A stretch of 64,000 nucleotides of DNA from Bisporella sp. PMI_857 (lineage: Eukaryota; Ascomycota; Leotiomycetes; Helotiales; Helotiaceae): assembly GCA_021307315.1 (NCBI GenBank), contig JAJSPD010000038.1:62001-126000 (forward strand), given 5' to 3'. Shown here piece by piece: positions 1 through 11,222 of the stretch. The notes under the pieces are model-generated. The model did not search any database. It had not been told where the DNA came from and saw only the letters and a list, made by a program, of their open reading frames with translations. The translations under genes and the position numbers were made by a program. Numbering within the stretch: position 1 is the first letter of the stretch; each line of letters opens with the position of its first letter.

Positions 1-677
1 CATTTAACGCATAGAAAGTAATTGCCGAGATCTGCAGATGCGGATCCGTCGCACTAGCTTGCATCTGCAACACATGCTTGAGATCACTCATTCCCTCCTG
101 AACTTGTCCTTGCTCAAAGCGACAATGCGCCCTCGTTTTTCTTAAGGGCAGGTTCCTACTGGCGACCAAGACGGCCACGCCAGCTTGTACCACACACTCC
201 TCCCAGCTACGCTTCTTCTCCGCTTCTGCCGCCAGTATCGCAGCGCCTTTTGCCTCTTCAAGCTCCTTCAGATCTTCCTCCGAGTTGCCATGAGCTTTAA
301 AGTCCTTCTTCGCAGCCTCCCAATCACCCGCCTTCGCCTTTATCTTCGCCCTCTGCTGCAACGCACCCTCAAAATTTGGCTTGATCGACAAAACTCTGTC
401 AAAGTCTGATGTGGCCTGCGCGGTCCTTCCTAGAGATAGGTAGGTTGCGCCACGCTTGAAATACGTCAAGTAATTCTTTGGGTCTCTAGAGATAGCAACA
501 TCGTAATAAGTGAGTGCGTCGTTCGTCTCTCCCTTGGCCAGGTGAGCATTGGCAGAAGCAAGGAGCGACGAGATAGGTGTATCGGAAGGGATGTCTGATG
601 CTGAAAGAGCGGAAATCAAAGAATTAGAAGATAATATAGAAGCGGCAAATGCCAAAGCTGAAAATTTCACAATCATG
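1..677 (-). CDS. ER-lumenal DnaJ/TPR co-chaperone (DNAJC3/P58IPK family), C-terminus beyond window
   Basis: Partial gene with its N-terminus inside the window. Reading from the ATG at 677 gives at least 225 uninterrupted codons to the left edge, so it has no stop here. Residues 1-24 are a hydrophobic signal peptide (MIVKFSALAFAASILSS...). Tetratricopeptide repeats follow, with segments such as AKGETNDALTYYDVAISRDP, YFKRGATYLSLGRTAQATSD and RFEQGQVQEGMSDLKHVLQ. Order and spacing match the TPR array of DNAJC3/P58IPK, which ends in a J domain; the J domain would lie outside the window. Family role: an ER-lumenal co-chaperone that holds misfolded clients and delivers them to Kar2/BiP. The signal peptide supports ER entry. 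No intron is needed in the visible part. A generic TPR protein remains possible, because the J domain cannot be seen. Confidence 0.85.
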
Positions 678-744
678 GCGAGTGATTGCGGGTCGAGAGA
701 CCAAACTAGGGAAAGTTGTTATGGTGTCGAACTGGAAGAAGGGA

Positions 745-831
745 AGAGCTATATTTAAGTCTGGTATGGGAGTTGCATTGCTATCGTGTCCTTTAGCGGA
801 ATCTAGCAATCTGAGCAGATGATCTGATTGG
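745..831 (-). promoter_or_regulatory. Core promoter of the DnaJ/TPR gene (TATA-like and CCAAT)
   Basis: On the minus strand a TATA-like TTAAATATAG lies at 748-757, about 70-80 bp upstream of the ATG at 677. A CCAAT box (ATTGG on +, 827-831) lies about 150 bp upstream. No complete ER-stress element (CCAAT-N9-CCACG) is visible. The rest of 678-1245, shared with the divergent HAUS1 gene, shows nothing recognisable. Confidence 0.4.
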
Positions 832-1245
832 CGGGGTGGGGGATACAGCCTTGCAGCTGAACCTGTGGCCACTTCTCCTGATTGAATCTTGAACAAAGGA
901 CAATTCACTGTTAAATAAATGAAAGAGCGAAATTCTTCAAGACATTGAGGCAGTCTCGAGAAACTCAGTAACTTCTAGAAGTAGCTCTATATACGTATAC
1001 TTAAATAGTGATTTGTGATCAAGACCTGATATGCAAGGCTATCGCTTGCCCTGGCATACCCCTGAACTAGCCGACCCGATCCCGATATTCTACCCCACCG
1101 CTCTGTAGATTTAATGTTCAAACTGCATACAAACATACATTTCTGGAAGTAGATATGAGTACTCTTACCACCTCTACGGATTTCACTCAATTTCTGTTAT
1201 TTGACTAGAACCACCCACCCACGCATATCCTCAAGACCAAACGAA

Positions 1246-2154
1246 ATGGCAAGCCTCTCTCCCACCGCCCTCTTCTCCCCCTCGCTTGCCCGCGCCCAAC
1301 AGGCATCCCAAAACGACTGGTCCTACATCGACTCCTGGCTCGCCTCGCTCTTCGCCTCCTCCAAACCACCACCATTCGAACGCACCCCAGAAACGCTGAA
1401 GTACCTTCTCGCGCTCGCAGCCCAGAACGAGGCCGCAGACGAAGAAGCCGAGCTGCTATTCCTGTCACAGCAGAACGCGCTTGAAGCATTGCAGAAGGAG
1501 CAAGAAGCAGAACCCAACGCAGAGATACTCGAGCAGCTGGAAGGAAGCTTGTCTCGGGAAGGAAAAACAGCATTGGATGCACTAGCAGAGCTAAGCGGTG
1601 CGGTCAGCCTCCCCCTTCCAGAGGCAGAGAAGCTAGGAAGGCGAATGCTGGATTTACATATCACATCGTCAAATCTTGTGCAGGCTGCTGATCGAGTTGC
1701 CATTCTCGATACACATTTGAATAAGGAGTTGGGGAATCTCAATGTGCTGATTGAGGATCTGCAAAGTGATACTTACCACCCATCAACTACTGCCGATGGA
1801 AAAGACTTCGTCAAAGAGACGATAGATATGCAACGAAAATCAAAAGTCCTTTTAGCCAAACTGCCTGAGCTGCGAGAACGCGTTGCTTCACTTAGCACAA
1901 ACCTGGGAGGAGGGGGTTCAAGGATCACCATCTCAGACGTGAAAATCGAGGAGGAGAAATTCAAGGAAATGCTGACCACGGTGAGGGAGTTGGAGAACCA
2001 AGTAAAGAGCTACCATGGTCTACCCCAGGACACAGATCTCGCTCGACTAGAACTAGAACAAGTACGTGTTGAGCTGCGTGATCTAACTCGACGACGAGAT
2101 ACCATGTTCGAAGGACTAGTAGAAAGGGAGAGTCCTAAGAAGACGAGGTCATGA
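1246..2154 (+). CDS. HAUS1: HAUS augmin-like complex subunit 1
   Basis: Single-exon gene, 302 aa from the ATG at 1246; an in-frame TTG upstream at 1201 is not a eukaryotic start. The N-terminal part (WLASLFASSKPPPFERTPET, then KYLLALAAQNEAADEEAELL) and the long helical, coiled-coil remainder ending in YHGLPQDTDLARLELEQVRV...LTRRRDTMFEGLVE match the architecture of HAUS1, whose human form is 278 aa. The family belongs to augmin, an eight-subunit complex that recruits gamma-tubulin to existing microtubules and branches them in the spindle. Filamentous fungi such as Aspergillus keep a partial augmin, whereas yeasts lack it. The gene is divergent from the DnaJ/TPR gene and convergent with VAC14 (95-bp gap). 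Coiled-coil similarity alone is weak, so the call rests on the N-terminal W...F and C-terminal signatures. Confidence 0.75.
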   Translation: MASLSPTALFSPSLARAQQASQNDWSYIDSWLASLFASSKPPPFERTPETLKYLLALAAQNEAADEEAELLFLSQQNALEALQKEQEAEPNAEILEQLEGSLSREGKTALDALAELSGAVSLPLPEAEKLGRRMLDLHITSSNLVQAADRVAILDTHLNKELGNLNVLIEDLQSDTYHPSTTADGKDFVKETIDMQRKSKVLLAKLPELRERVASLSTNLGGGGSRITISDVKIEEEKFKEMLTTVRELENQVKSYHGLPQDTDLARLELEQVRVELRDLTRRRDTMFEGLVERESPKKTRS

Positions 2155-2248
2155 AAAAGGATATCGCTCAGTCGTGGTACAACCTAATCGCTAAACTATG
2201 TACTAAGTATATATATTGTACCACTACCTTCCAACTATCTCCCTAGGA

Positions 2249-5200
2249 TTAACGCTTAGGACGACCACCACCCAAACGTGCGAACTTGCTAAGACCCGGC
2301 TTCGACTTCTGTACAGGCGCCGGAGGAGCAGGCGGCACATCTTTCGCAGGCAAAGGTGGACCTTGCAATCTTGCCAACTCCTTAAATCCCGCATCACTTG
2401 ATCCATCACCTGGTTTCAGCGCCTCAAAACCACCATCCAGATCCGGTCGCTGGGCCCTCCGTGCTTTCTCCTGAACACTCCTAAACTTCTCCAGTAACTC
2501 GTTCCAGCGGATACCTCCCTCCTCCCTGCCTTTCAATCTACTTGATCTATCAAAGTTTGAGGGGCCAGCATTTCCCGTTGTGCTAGAAGATGAAGAATGA
2601 GATTCTGTACTACTTTTCTTACGTTGATGATTAAGAGAGAATGTAGAAATCGCTTCAGCCACCGGGCCTACGCTTCCGGTACTGTTATTACGAGATGGAG
2701 GTACGTACGTTCGGGGTGCGATATGAAGGTAGCCTATGGCGCTCACACTGTTAAGTCGATTCTTGAGAGCAGCGAAAGCTGATGATTGGGGAAGTAGCAT
2801 TAGTAGACCATAAAGGCACTTGTAAAGATGAGGATATCTCTCCGGCTCCAGTAGCTGGAGTCGAAGATCTAGAAAATAGTCAGTAGAGGTCTTGATACGC
2901 TGGCTTGAATCCCACATGTGAAGACTGGTGACTCGAGCAGTTGAACCAATTTGTCAATCTGAATGAGCATGTTCACTGTCATTTCGAGTTCGGCGCTGCT
3001 CAGAATTAGTGCGCAATTACGGTATGCTTGATACACTTACAATATTTGAAGGAGGTGGTAGGCTTGCTCGTATGCTTGCGCTAAGAGACACAGGGAGAAC
3101 GTCGCCACAGCATTGTAGCACCACGATCGAAATAGCGCATTGAAAAAGACTTGACCATCCTATACCTCATAAGTTTACAAGTCAAATTATATGACTATGA
3201 TCATACCTTGGTCTCCAGGTTGCGAAGTCTTTTCCGGAGTTCCGATAGTTGTGGTGCCGTAATAAGGTTGTTGTTGAGATTTTGCACCATGATGCTTGCA
3301 AACTCTACATCTTCTTCCTTCTCGATGCAGTCGGCTAGTGTACGATAGATACGCTCAGGACTTAAGCTGAGGCAAAGTTGTCTGATGATCAGGTTTCCTC
3401 GGGTTTCTAGTAGTTTTCTATCCGTAGAAAATAACTGTAATAGGTTTTCCATGAAGGATGCGAAGTATTCGTCTCCGCTGTTTCTAGAAATCTGCGAAAG
3501 GAGTTGCAGATCTTTGGTAACGACTGCCTCTGCTGGATCTGACAAGGTTTTGAGTAGCGCAGGGAAGGTGCCGTCATTAAAGGCGAGAACTTTTCTTGGG
3601 GCTTTTTTATGTAGCATAAGCAGCCATCCTAGAGCCGCCACCCTCGTCGCCTCATGGTCATTCAGAAATAATAATGTAAGGGAATTCACCGCTGCAGCAT
3701 AGTCGAGGTCTACCTGTGGCTGTGGAGTTGACAGCGGAGTAGGAGTTGGCGCCTTAGCATATGGCAGAGGCGGCGTTGGGCTTTCCAACTCGCGGGAACC
3801 TGAGAGTGAGCCACGAGGTTGGCCTAAAGATTCTCTACGTTCATTTGAATTCTCCTTAATAGAGGTTGGGATCCTAGATGGGGCTGATGCACTTTCCTCC
3901 GAAAGCGATACCACGTAGTCCATCAAGGCCGTATTTACTCGCGCCGCTGCCTGGCGAATGGTATCTATAGAGCTGGCCATGGCTGGCAGTAGATGTGCAA
4001 GAATTCTTGGAGCGAAGGGCAGTACCTCCTCGGGGCAGATATCAAGAAGTTCGCGTATCCACCGCAGCGATTCTAACAAGCTTTCCTCCTCTCGTTTGTC
4101 TCAGTAAAATATCTGAAAGGGATAGAGTACATTTACTAACCAAGGGGAATGTCAAGATTAGCTGACAAAATTTCAAGAATCTCTTTATGATTAATCTGAA
4201 CATCTTGTCCAGGGATCCAGTCGTCATCACTGCTGACATCGTGTTCATCCCCTGAAACAGAGCCATCGTCAGCTACCCCTTCTGGTACCATAGAGCTGCC
4301 ACTATCCACTGATCCTGCTCGCTTTCGTTTGCCCTTGTCGTCACTTCGGGACTTTCGACTCTCCTCTATGCCTTTCTTGATCCGTGAAATTCGCTTGATC
4401 TCGTTCAAAAAGCGCTCTAATGCACTTTGAGTGGCAACATGAACATCGCGATTGGGATCGCTGAGAAATCTAAATAAGCCTCCGAGGAACTCTGGTAAGT
4501 ATGACACAAGCTCTAAATCTGGGATTGAATCAAGCAACATAATCCAGCTGACTAAGAATGTGCGAGTAAATGGGTTGAGTACATATATACGCTCCTTCAA
4601 AAGAGGAAGAAACCGTGACAAAGAAAATGCTGTCGGGTAGTCAATAGAACCTTCTGGTGTCTCTTGTTCTTTCTCCGTTTTCTCTTCTGAGGTATGCAGC
4701 ACAGACACATACGTTGCAGCGGACTCGGACACGATATCTTTGATGAGTCGGTCTAGCAGCTCAGCGCCATTCTTGACGGACAACTCAGAATCTGCTCCTA
4801 GCTGTTTGTCTGTGAGCTGCATGTCAATCACAAGGAGACTCAAGAATAGAAGTACCTTGCATAGTGCATCAAAGATGTCATTGAAGTACGGCAGCACCTC
4901 GCCCTTTGCTACCTTGGCGATGTTGTACATGCTCTCGCATGCATAATAACGTACTCGGGCATCTTGGTCCGTAAAGCAAGCAAGCACGGGAGGCACGATC
5001 TCATCCAGGTATCGTGCCAACTCAGGTCCTAATGCAATAGCCGCCCTGAGGAGACGTTAACCTAGCTCTCTCATTCTCTCTCGGTCAATCAGTACTTACG
5101 CTGCCAAGCCGATAAGACCTCCATTTCTCGCATGAGGCTGATGGACGGCGTAAGCATAATCATTGCAAAGTTGTTGGATGATCTTCTTGATACGATCGAA

Positions 5201-5287
5201 ATCTTTGGCAGTGGTAAGCTCGCGAATCACACGCTCTAGACTATGAGTATTTTCAGTATCAATGAACTTCTTAAAGGATGAATCCAT
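2249..5287 (-). CDS. VAC14: VAC14 HEAT-repeat scaffold of the PI(3,5)P2 kinase complex
   Basis: Seven exons: 5287-5100, 5045-4856, 4801-4141, about 4090-3207, 3159-3041, 2995-2916 and 2868-2249, for about 913 aa. The N-terminus carries [20 protein letters not shown] and [15 protein letters not shown]; the middle has the VAC14 HEAT repeats and [17 protein letters not shown]; the C-terminal core includes [20 protein letters not shown]. The last about 170 residues are low-complexity (Ser/Pro-rich) and end basic. VAC14 scaffolds Fab1/PIKfyve and Fig4 on the vacuole/endosome to control PI(3,5)P2. The acceptor before exon 4 is ambiguous: AG at 4100 (41-nt intron, 916 aa) or 4091 (50-nt intron, 913 aa), and both keep frame. 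The intron at 4802-4855 is 54 nt without a stop, so it reads through in frame and can be mistaken for coding. Confidence 0.93.
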
Positions 5288-6387
5288 GTTGTATACTCTA
5301 AGGCTCCGACTTTCCTCTTGTCGTAGAGCTTATCGTTCAAAGCGCGCTGGATGCCTTGATCCATATTTTCTATGCTATGTCCCTCTCATGAACACCATAG
5401 TCACCCCTTCTAATTCTATGGTGTAAGAATGACTGGACAATGTTCGTCAACAGGAAGTCGCTGTTAGTAGAATCGCGATTGGCTTCGGTAGGGTCTTTGT
5501 CATGGCCAATCCGAAAGAAACGAGCAGATTAGATTCGTCCTGAGTGGATATTTAGCCGATATCTGATACCAATCTAAGAACTAAACAGTTACAGGCAAGC
5601 TTTGAATGAGCACGTTTAAACAGAGCTGACTTGGGGTCATAGGCAACAGTTAGAGTCAAGCATCAGCTTGACCTGCGGTGAGAGCCAAGCCTGTGACGCA
5701 ACTTTCTCACCGCCTGCCATTCATAGAACTTTGAAATGCGTCTCGTTCTATGCACCGGATAAAACAGATGGCTGAAACTAGGAGACTTATTACAATTCAT
5801 CATGAAGGATATATTCATCTCCTATTAGGAGGACTACTATGCGATAATCAATAATTCTCTATCCTCTGCATTCTTGCTTACCAGTCTAGTGCCCCTGAAT
5901 TCCGCCATGGCAGAATTCATGGACCATGTGAATCAAGCTTGGCATCTCAAGGACGGGATTGGAATTGCCATGTTGTCTTGCTAATCCGCATCTAATTCAA
6001 CTCCACTGACCATTCTCCAATTACCCTATAGCGAGAGCATCCCAGTTGCAAGCTATAGCTTTAGTAGGACAGGCATTATCTCAGCTTCTCAACTTCCGAT
6101 TTGCTGGGACAAGATGGAACCTGGTATAAAATTGTTTCATATCGTCCGATTAAAAAGTAATTATGAACATTGGCCTCGTATCCACGAGTACAGTACTGGC
6201 CTAATAGCCCCCCAAATTTCGGACGCCTCGAAATTGGGTTGGGGTTACATTTCTTCAACTGTGACCTGTCCTCCCCTCCCTCCATGCCAACCCCAGCTTT
6301 TCATACATGTTCTGCAATATGCACATTGAAGATCAGCCACCATCTCGCATACCGTCCCAGCTGCACCTTCCCTGTTCATAGCCTCCA
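5288..6387. other. Intergenic, VAC14 upstream region
   Basis: No open frame here resembles a gene. It contains the VAC14 promoter on the right-hand side of that gene and one strong near-palindrome, listed separately. Confidence 0.6.
5896..5919. repeat. 24-bp near-perfect palindrome
   Basis: The outer arms TGAATTC and GAATTCA flank a GCCATGGC centre, and only one symmetric pair mismatches (C at 5903 against A at 5912). It could be a dimeric factor site or chance. It lies about 610 bp upstream of the VAC14 start. Confidence 0.6.
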
Positions 6388-6680
6388 CTACGTCCCAGCC
6401 CGTTGGCACGTAGCACATAAGCCGTTCTGCAACGAACAACCACTTCCAGTCGAGTTGGCATTCGTACAGCGCCAGTTGCTGCTGCTGGGCCCGCCACCGC
6501 TTCCGCTGTACTTCGCGCTGTCGTTGGCGTTGCGGTCCGCCGCTTTCTTGGAACGATAGGCGTGCCCAGCCTGGGGTCAAGTCAGCCTCTCCTTGCTCGC
6601 GGAAATGCTTCCGGACTTACATCTTTTCCATTCCTGCTTATCCTGTCGGCCGAATCAGCCGTCTGCCTGCCTCGTGTCAT
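6388..6680 (-). CDS. Proposed small two-exon Cys/Trp-motif protein (80 aa)
   Basis: Not recognised as a known family. Exon 1 is 6680-6621 (20 codons) and exon 2 is 6570-6388. The 50-nt intron has a strong GTAAGT donor, an internal CTGAC branch-point-like element and a CAG acceptor. Without splicing both pieces end quickly; joined they give an 80-aa basic, Ser/Asn/Gly-rich protein. Its C-terminus has W53-x-C55-x9-C65-x6-C72-x2-C75. This recalls the W-x-C...C-x2-C layout of small zinc-binding modules (RanBP2-like), but the spacing is not canonical. There is no signal peptide. An in-frame stretch continues upstream of the ATG, so a longer 5' exon is possible. The claim rests on clean splice signals and the Cys pattern; a chance open frame in a gene-poor region cannot be excluded. 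Confidence 0.4.
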
Positions 6681-7869
6681 TTTCTGTGTGGACCGAACGT
6701 GATGTGGTGAAGCGAATCCAGGCTCCTTGTAATAAGCAGAGAGTATGCGGAATATGAACTGAACTAAAGTTCCCAAATTCAGGATGATATTCTCCTTCAG
6801 CAGGCCACCAGTTCTTATATGCTGGCCCCGGCCGAAGTGGATCTGTGTTTGCTTTTTCCCTCATTATTTAAAGCGAATACTTGGCTTGATATGAGGCAGG
6901 GTCCTCGACGTATCCAAATTCTTTGATCTGCAAAGGCTGATAAGAGCTAAAGGACCGCAAACAACGTGCCTACCCGTAATATGATAGAAATTTGCTTTTA
7001 GTTCAGTTGCCCTTATCCTGGCTGAACTAGATGAACCAAATCCTGCCATATCGCGCGCTTGATACTCTTAATATTCGGATCGCTTCTCTCTTGGATGGTC
7101 TTTTGTGATGTTAAGGTCTATTGGCTTTAAGCAATAAAGAAACAAACCGAGATGCTAAACGTAGATCTGAAGACTCGACCGTTTCCCCGACGGAAATTCG
7201 TCTATGTTTCTTTTCTTTTACTCACTACGAACTAACGCTATATCTTCATCTGCTCGGAATGACAGCGTGATGCTTTTTGGCTCATCTTGTAGACCCGATC
7301 AACCAGTTGCATTGTTACATCTGAGCCGCCGGCTTGCTGCAGTGGATGCATGTTGACTTGTCGACTAAGGTATCGGCAATTCCCGCGTATAGGGATGTAG
7401 AAGTTCGGATCCCTGGGCTCGAATACTCAGCAATACATGCTCGCCAATGAGAGTAGTTCTATATTGTATTCCTGATTGATTAGAGGTATTTGCTTTGGAC
7501 AGTTCCTGAATTAAGGCAGTATCCTTGCAAAAGGTGGCTTGAGGAAGCAAAAGATCGCCCGATGAGTTCGCTAATATCATGCATACGGGTATGAGCGATA
7601 CCGATGCATGCAGCTTCCCCCGAGAACAGACCATTGTCTCGGGATCGCGGCACGAATATGGCTGTTATCGCGAAAGACTACGGGCTGGAGTCAATCAACC
7701 ACGCATGGAATAGAGCATTTCTTCATAGTTAGATCCACTTGAATCGCATCTATTACTCGGCTATGAAGCTCGACTGTGATATCAACACATGAGGATGATA
7801 CTCCATGAATCAAAATTCCTTTGATATTTGGCAAGCATATTCCCGAAAAAAAATAAGTGGCTATGTCAT
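6681..7869. other. Intergenic between small gene and desaturase
   Basis: I see no coding signal on either strand. It includes an inverted repeat at 7619-7643 (arms CCCGAGA/TCTCGGG), whose left part (17 nt starting CCCGAGAACAG) recurs near 10758. Confidence 0.55.
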
Positions 7870-9583
7870 CTAATGCCCGTGTAAGACATCGCCTCTCCCT
7901 GCAATCGTCTTTTGACACTTTGCAAGAATTGCCGCCTGGCGCCCTACATCTCCTAGCTTTCCAATGACCTCTTTGCTACCATCGACGAAGCCGTACAGTG
8001 CATATGGAATGCCAACCTCGGAACAGAACTCCTGCACCATCTTTTGAGTTCGACGTAAGTTATGCCTGGGCATTCTCGGGAAGAGGTGGTGAATTGCTTG
8101 AAATTGCAAGCCACCGTGAAAGAAATCAAGCCACTGTGGACAATCGATATCCATGGTTGTCCTTAGCATCTTCTGAGGGAATGACTCGTGCGGGCCTAAC
8201 TCTGCGGTGCTCATAGAAAAGTGGGAGAGCGTGATTTGAGCATGCAATGGCATAGTTATCATGTGACTGACCATAACAAACGAAAACCTACCCCAGGCCG
8301 TAGGAATCGTCTTGTATAGTATCCCATATCCGAACCAATACCAAAAAAACACCTGACCCGCAATCTCGAGCCATCTATGCCACCAGGCAGGTCCTCTCTT
8401 AGGGCCAAGCCCGAGAAGCAAATACTCCCATGACAATCGGTATAAATTGAATCTCCCAAAAGTAAGTACAGGATAATATAGATATGCTTGATATGGTATT
8501 ATAAACTTGGCGAAAGCATCATATGTCATAATACGTCCATAGAAAGATGATCGTAATGATTCAAAAAATCTATGCGAGATAGCGAAGAAAGGGATATGTT
8601 CGATATCTGGGTCGTGTTCAGGTGAATTTGTGACAACGTGATGGACATTATGGTTGAGTTTCCACCAGCCTACAGAGAGACCGCCAATAAAATCTGCGAT
8701 TATGATACCGATTGTTGTGTCGATTGTGAAGTTGTGGGTTATACCCATGTGGCCAGCATCATGGACAGTGAAGACGAGTTGATGCCATAGACATCCAAGG
8801 AATAATCCACTAGTAGCCCACCAACCCCAGTGCAGGAACAGGAGAGACATAGATGCAAGAAACATGTAGCGACACGCCTCAACAGCATATGCTGAATAGT
8901 TGCAATCGTATAGTCCTTCAGCACGTATGCGTTGGTCTAGTAAGCGGTATTTACGGACCACTTCCTCTTGTGTATTTATATCCAAAGACGGATATTTAGC
9001 ATGGTCAAGATCTATTTGTTCCTTGGTAAGGCCATCAAAGTATGCCATTCCGTCATCGGCATCCGAAACAGAAGAGATTGACGAAGATGAAGAGAGCATG
9101 TCTCGAGGCTTCGAGTTTCTGCGTTGGCGAATATTATCCTGTATGTCGAATATGGGAGACGGGGCTCTTGACGTGTCTGATGCTGTCGTGCAAACTTCCT
9201 TGTCCTCTTCATCTTCTATATCCGAGGCACCTTCAACATACGGTCGGAACTTGCCATCCTGTATTGGAGGAAGAAAGTTCTTCCAGGGTCCTCCTATTCT
9301 TCCGATACAGTATCTCTCCATCTGTTTTTGTGCTTCCTTGGAGTGAAGACTAGAAAAATATTGTTAGTTTGCGCAGTTGAGCGACTTGAGATATTTCATA
9401 CGCAGTCACTTCGTCGGTAGCATCTCTGCCAACCATATGTGCGATAGCTTTATCTCCTCCAGGATGGTACTTCAGCCAAGGGTCAACCTTCAAAACCATC
9501 CCATTGACAATGACAATAGATCTCCCATCTGCAATAAGACCCTCGACTTGTCGTCGAGACAGCGTAATCTCTCTGTGTGCCAT
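7870..9583 (-). CDS. Delta-8 sphingolipid desaturase with N-terminal cytochrome b5 domain
   Basis: Two exons (9583-9402 and 9349-7870, 52-nt intron), 553 aa. The N-terminal cytochrome b5 domain has the haem motif HPGGD at about residue 41. A Ser/Asp-rich linker (SSSSISSVSDADDG) precedes the membrane desaturase domain. The three histidine boxes are HDAGH, HNVHH and QAIHH; the glutamine in place of the first His of box 3 is characteristic of b5-fusion front-end desaturases. Membrane segments surround the boxes. The family inserts the delta-8 double bond into the long-chain base of ER ceramides, needed in filamentous fungi for the methylated glucosylceramide base. Electrons come from cytochrome b5 reductase via the fused domain. 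A related front-end fatty-acyl desaturase is less likely in an ascomycete. Neighbours are far away and unrelated. Confidence 0.9.
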
Positions 9584-9873
9584 AATCTGAGGAGGGTAAA
9601 TAGCAGAGGTGCTTTTAAAAGGCTTCTTATATATTTCAAAGCATAACTATAGAAAGAATTTTTGTCCGACTTTATATCCGTTCTCTGATGAGCTGTGGAG
9701 TCAATTGATATTGAAATGGGTTAAAAAGAGCGACGACAAGTGGTATGATTACGGTGTGAAGCTTGCATTTATAAATTCCGCCTCCAAATGCCCATCGCAC
9801 TACTTGTCTATAAGAGGTTTAGCGGCAGCGGCACCAGGCACCGCGGCTTCCTAATTGGCTTCAATATCCAAAT

Positions 9874-9879
9874 CACGTG
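9874..9879. promoter_or_regulatory. CACGTG E-box upstream of the desaturase
   Basis: The palindrome CACGTG sits in ATCACGTG about 290 bp upstream of the desaturase ATG, with a CCAAT-type ATTGG just before it (9854-9858). Such sites bind Cbf1-type or sterol-regulatory bHLH proteins in fungi. The functional link is inferred. Confidence 0.3.
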
Positions 9880-10168
9880 AAAGCCCAGTTCTCATGTTCG
9901 ACGACGCTTCCTTCGTTGATATAAATTTATTCTTGCTGCCTAAAATCCATGAATTGAGAACATGTAGAATTCAAAGCGTAGTGGCTCTGGATATATATGT
10001 AGACATGCCTGGTTGGTGTTTGTGTTGTTTCCTTCCTTTTCAGGCTCTCGATTACGTCTCTAAGAGTTTGCTTCCCTCCACCATTAGTTGGTTCTACACT
10101 CCTAACGGGGCTAGAAAGCCTTCAAATCTGTCTATAGGGCTGTCTTAAGCCTCGTAGGCAGCAAAATC

Positions 10169-10195
10169 TTGCTAGTTTGCTAGTTTGCTAGTTTG
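10169..10195. repeat. 8-bp tandem repeat, three copies
   Basis: TTGCTAGT occurs three times head to tail plus a partial fourth copy. Confidence 0.85.
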
Positions 10196-10869
10196 GAAGT
10201 TTAGGATTGTTTAGCTCAAAGTTGAAGGCTGTTATAGTAAAGTTTTCAAAAGCATGCCCGTGTCAGACGATCCAACCAGGCCCTGTTCAATTATCCTTTT
10301 ACTCGTGCAGAATATCTCTACCATGCATCTTCTTCAACTTATATCAGTTGATAATATCTCCTTCATACCAATACTTAGACCTTAGTTAAGGAGCGACGCT
10401 TAAAACTGGCGGACATATATGCGCATGGTGAGAATGGCACTGTATGGCAATAATGACTGCAGCCTTGTCTGTAATAACTAGAAATAATGCCATGGTGGGA
10501 AGATGCTGTATGACTTTTGTGGTTGTTATACTGATCTTGTGACATTTTATACAGGCTGTCTGTCACAAAATAGAGGCATTTCAATATATATTCGACTAAA
10601 ACACTACTTTCTGTGATTTATTAACCTATTCAAGATCATTACATACCGTGGCCACGCAATACCATCTGCCTTGTATTCCATGACTTTGAGGGTAATCAAG
10701 TTTGTAAATATGTGCTACCAATTTTGCAGACAGCGGCCAACAAATCTCGGAGGGTTTCCCGAGAACAGACCATTCAAGTCAATTTAAGGGCCTCCGAGGC
10801 ATTGCAGCTTTAGGCTTTTGCCTATCGGCACAAGGTCTCGGAAGGGCTGGAAGCGGACCGTCCATGGCC

Positions 10870-10877
10870 TATATAAG
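10870..10877 (+). promoter_or_regulatory. TATA box of a plus-strand transcript
   Basis: TATATAAG is followed by a pyrimidine-rich stretch (CTTCTCTCATCTC and similar to about 10975), the usual layout of a strong fungal promoter and transcription start. It lies 350 bp upstream of the proposed Gly/Tyr-rich coding start, so a 5' leader, possibly with its own intron, is likely. Confidence 0.45.
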
Positions 10878-11222
10878 ACAAGGTCTGTCCACTGGCTGGG
10901 GACTCATTCTTCAGCATCATATCATCCGCAAGTTATCTTCTCTCATCTCAAACGTATCTGCCAATTTTATTTCATCAATGGTCTGGAGGCCTAACAACCC
11001 AATGACTTTGACGCTTCTATCTTTCAGACACAGTTGTCCTCGCGGAAATGATTATGCTCTTAATCCCTTCACCATGGGATCGAGTCGTCGTCTTTATAGT
11101 CTTGACCTTGCAGGACTTTCGGACGTCTTGATATGCTGCGAGTCTACTCGGTATTATCATTTCGTGGAGGATCCATGCGAATTTTACATATATGCTGCTC
11201 TCATCCGTTGTGCTACAATTAC

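Larger units (their letters stand above)
9584..11222. other. Intergenic between desaturase and Gly/Tyr-rich gene
   Basis: No supported gene. It holds the desaturase promoter on the left, three exact copies of an 8-bp unit (TTGCTAGT) at 10169-10192, and, toward the right, a TATA-containing promoter for the following small gene. Confidence 0.5.

Noticed and set aside
1205..1582. Long minus-strand frames over HAUS1
   Set aside because: Arg-rich shadows of the plus-strand coding sequence.
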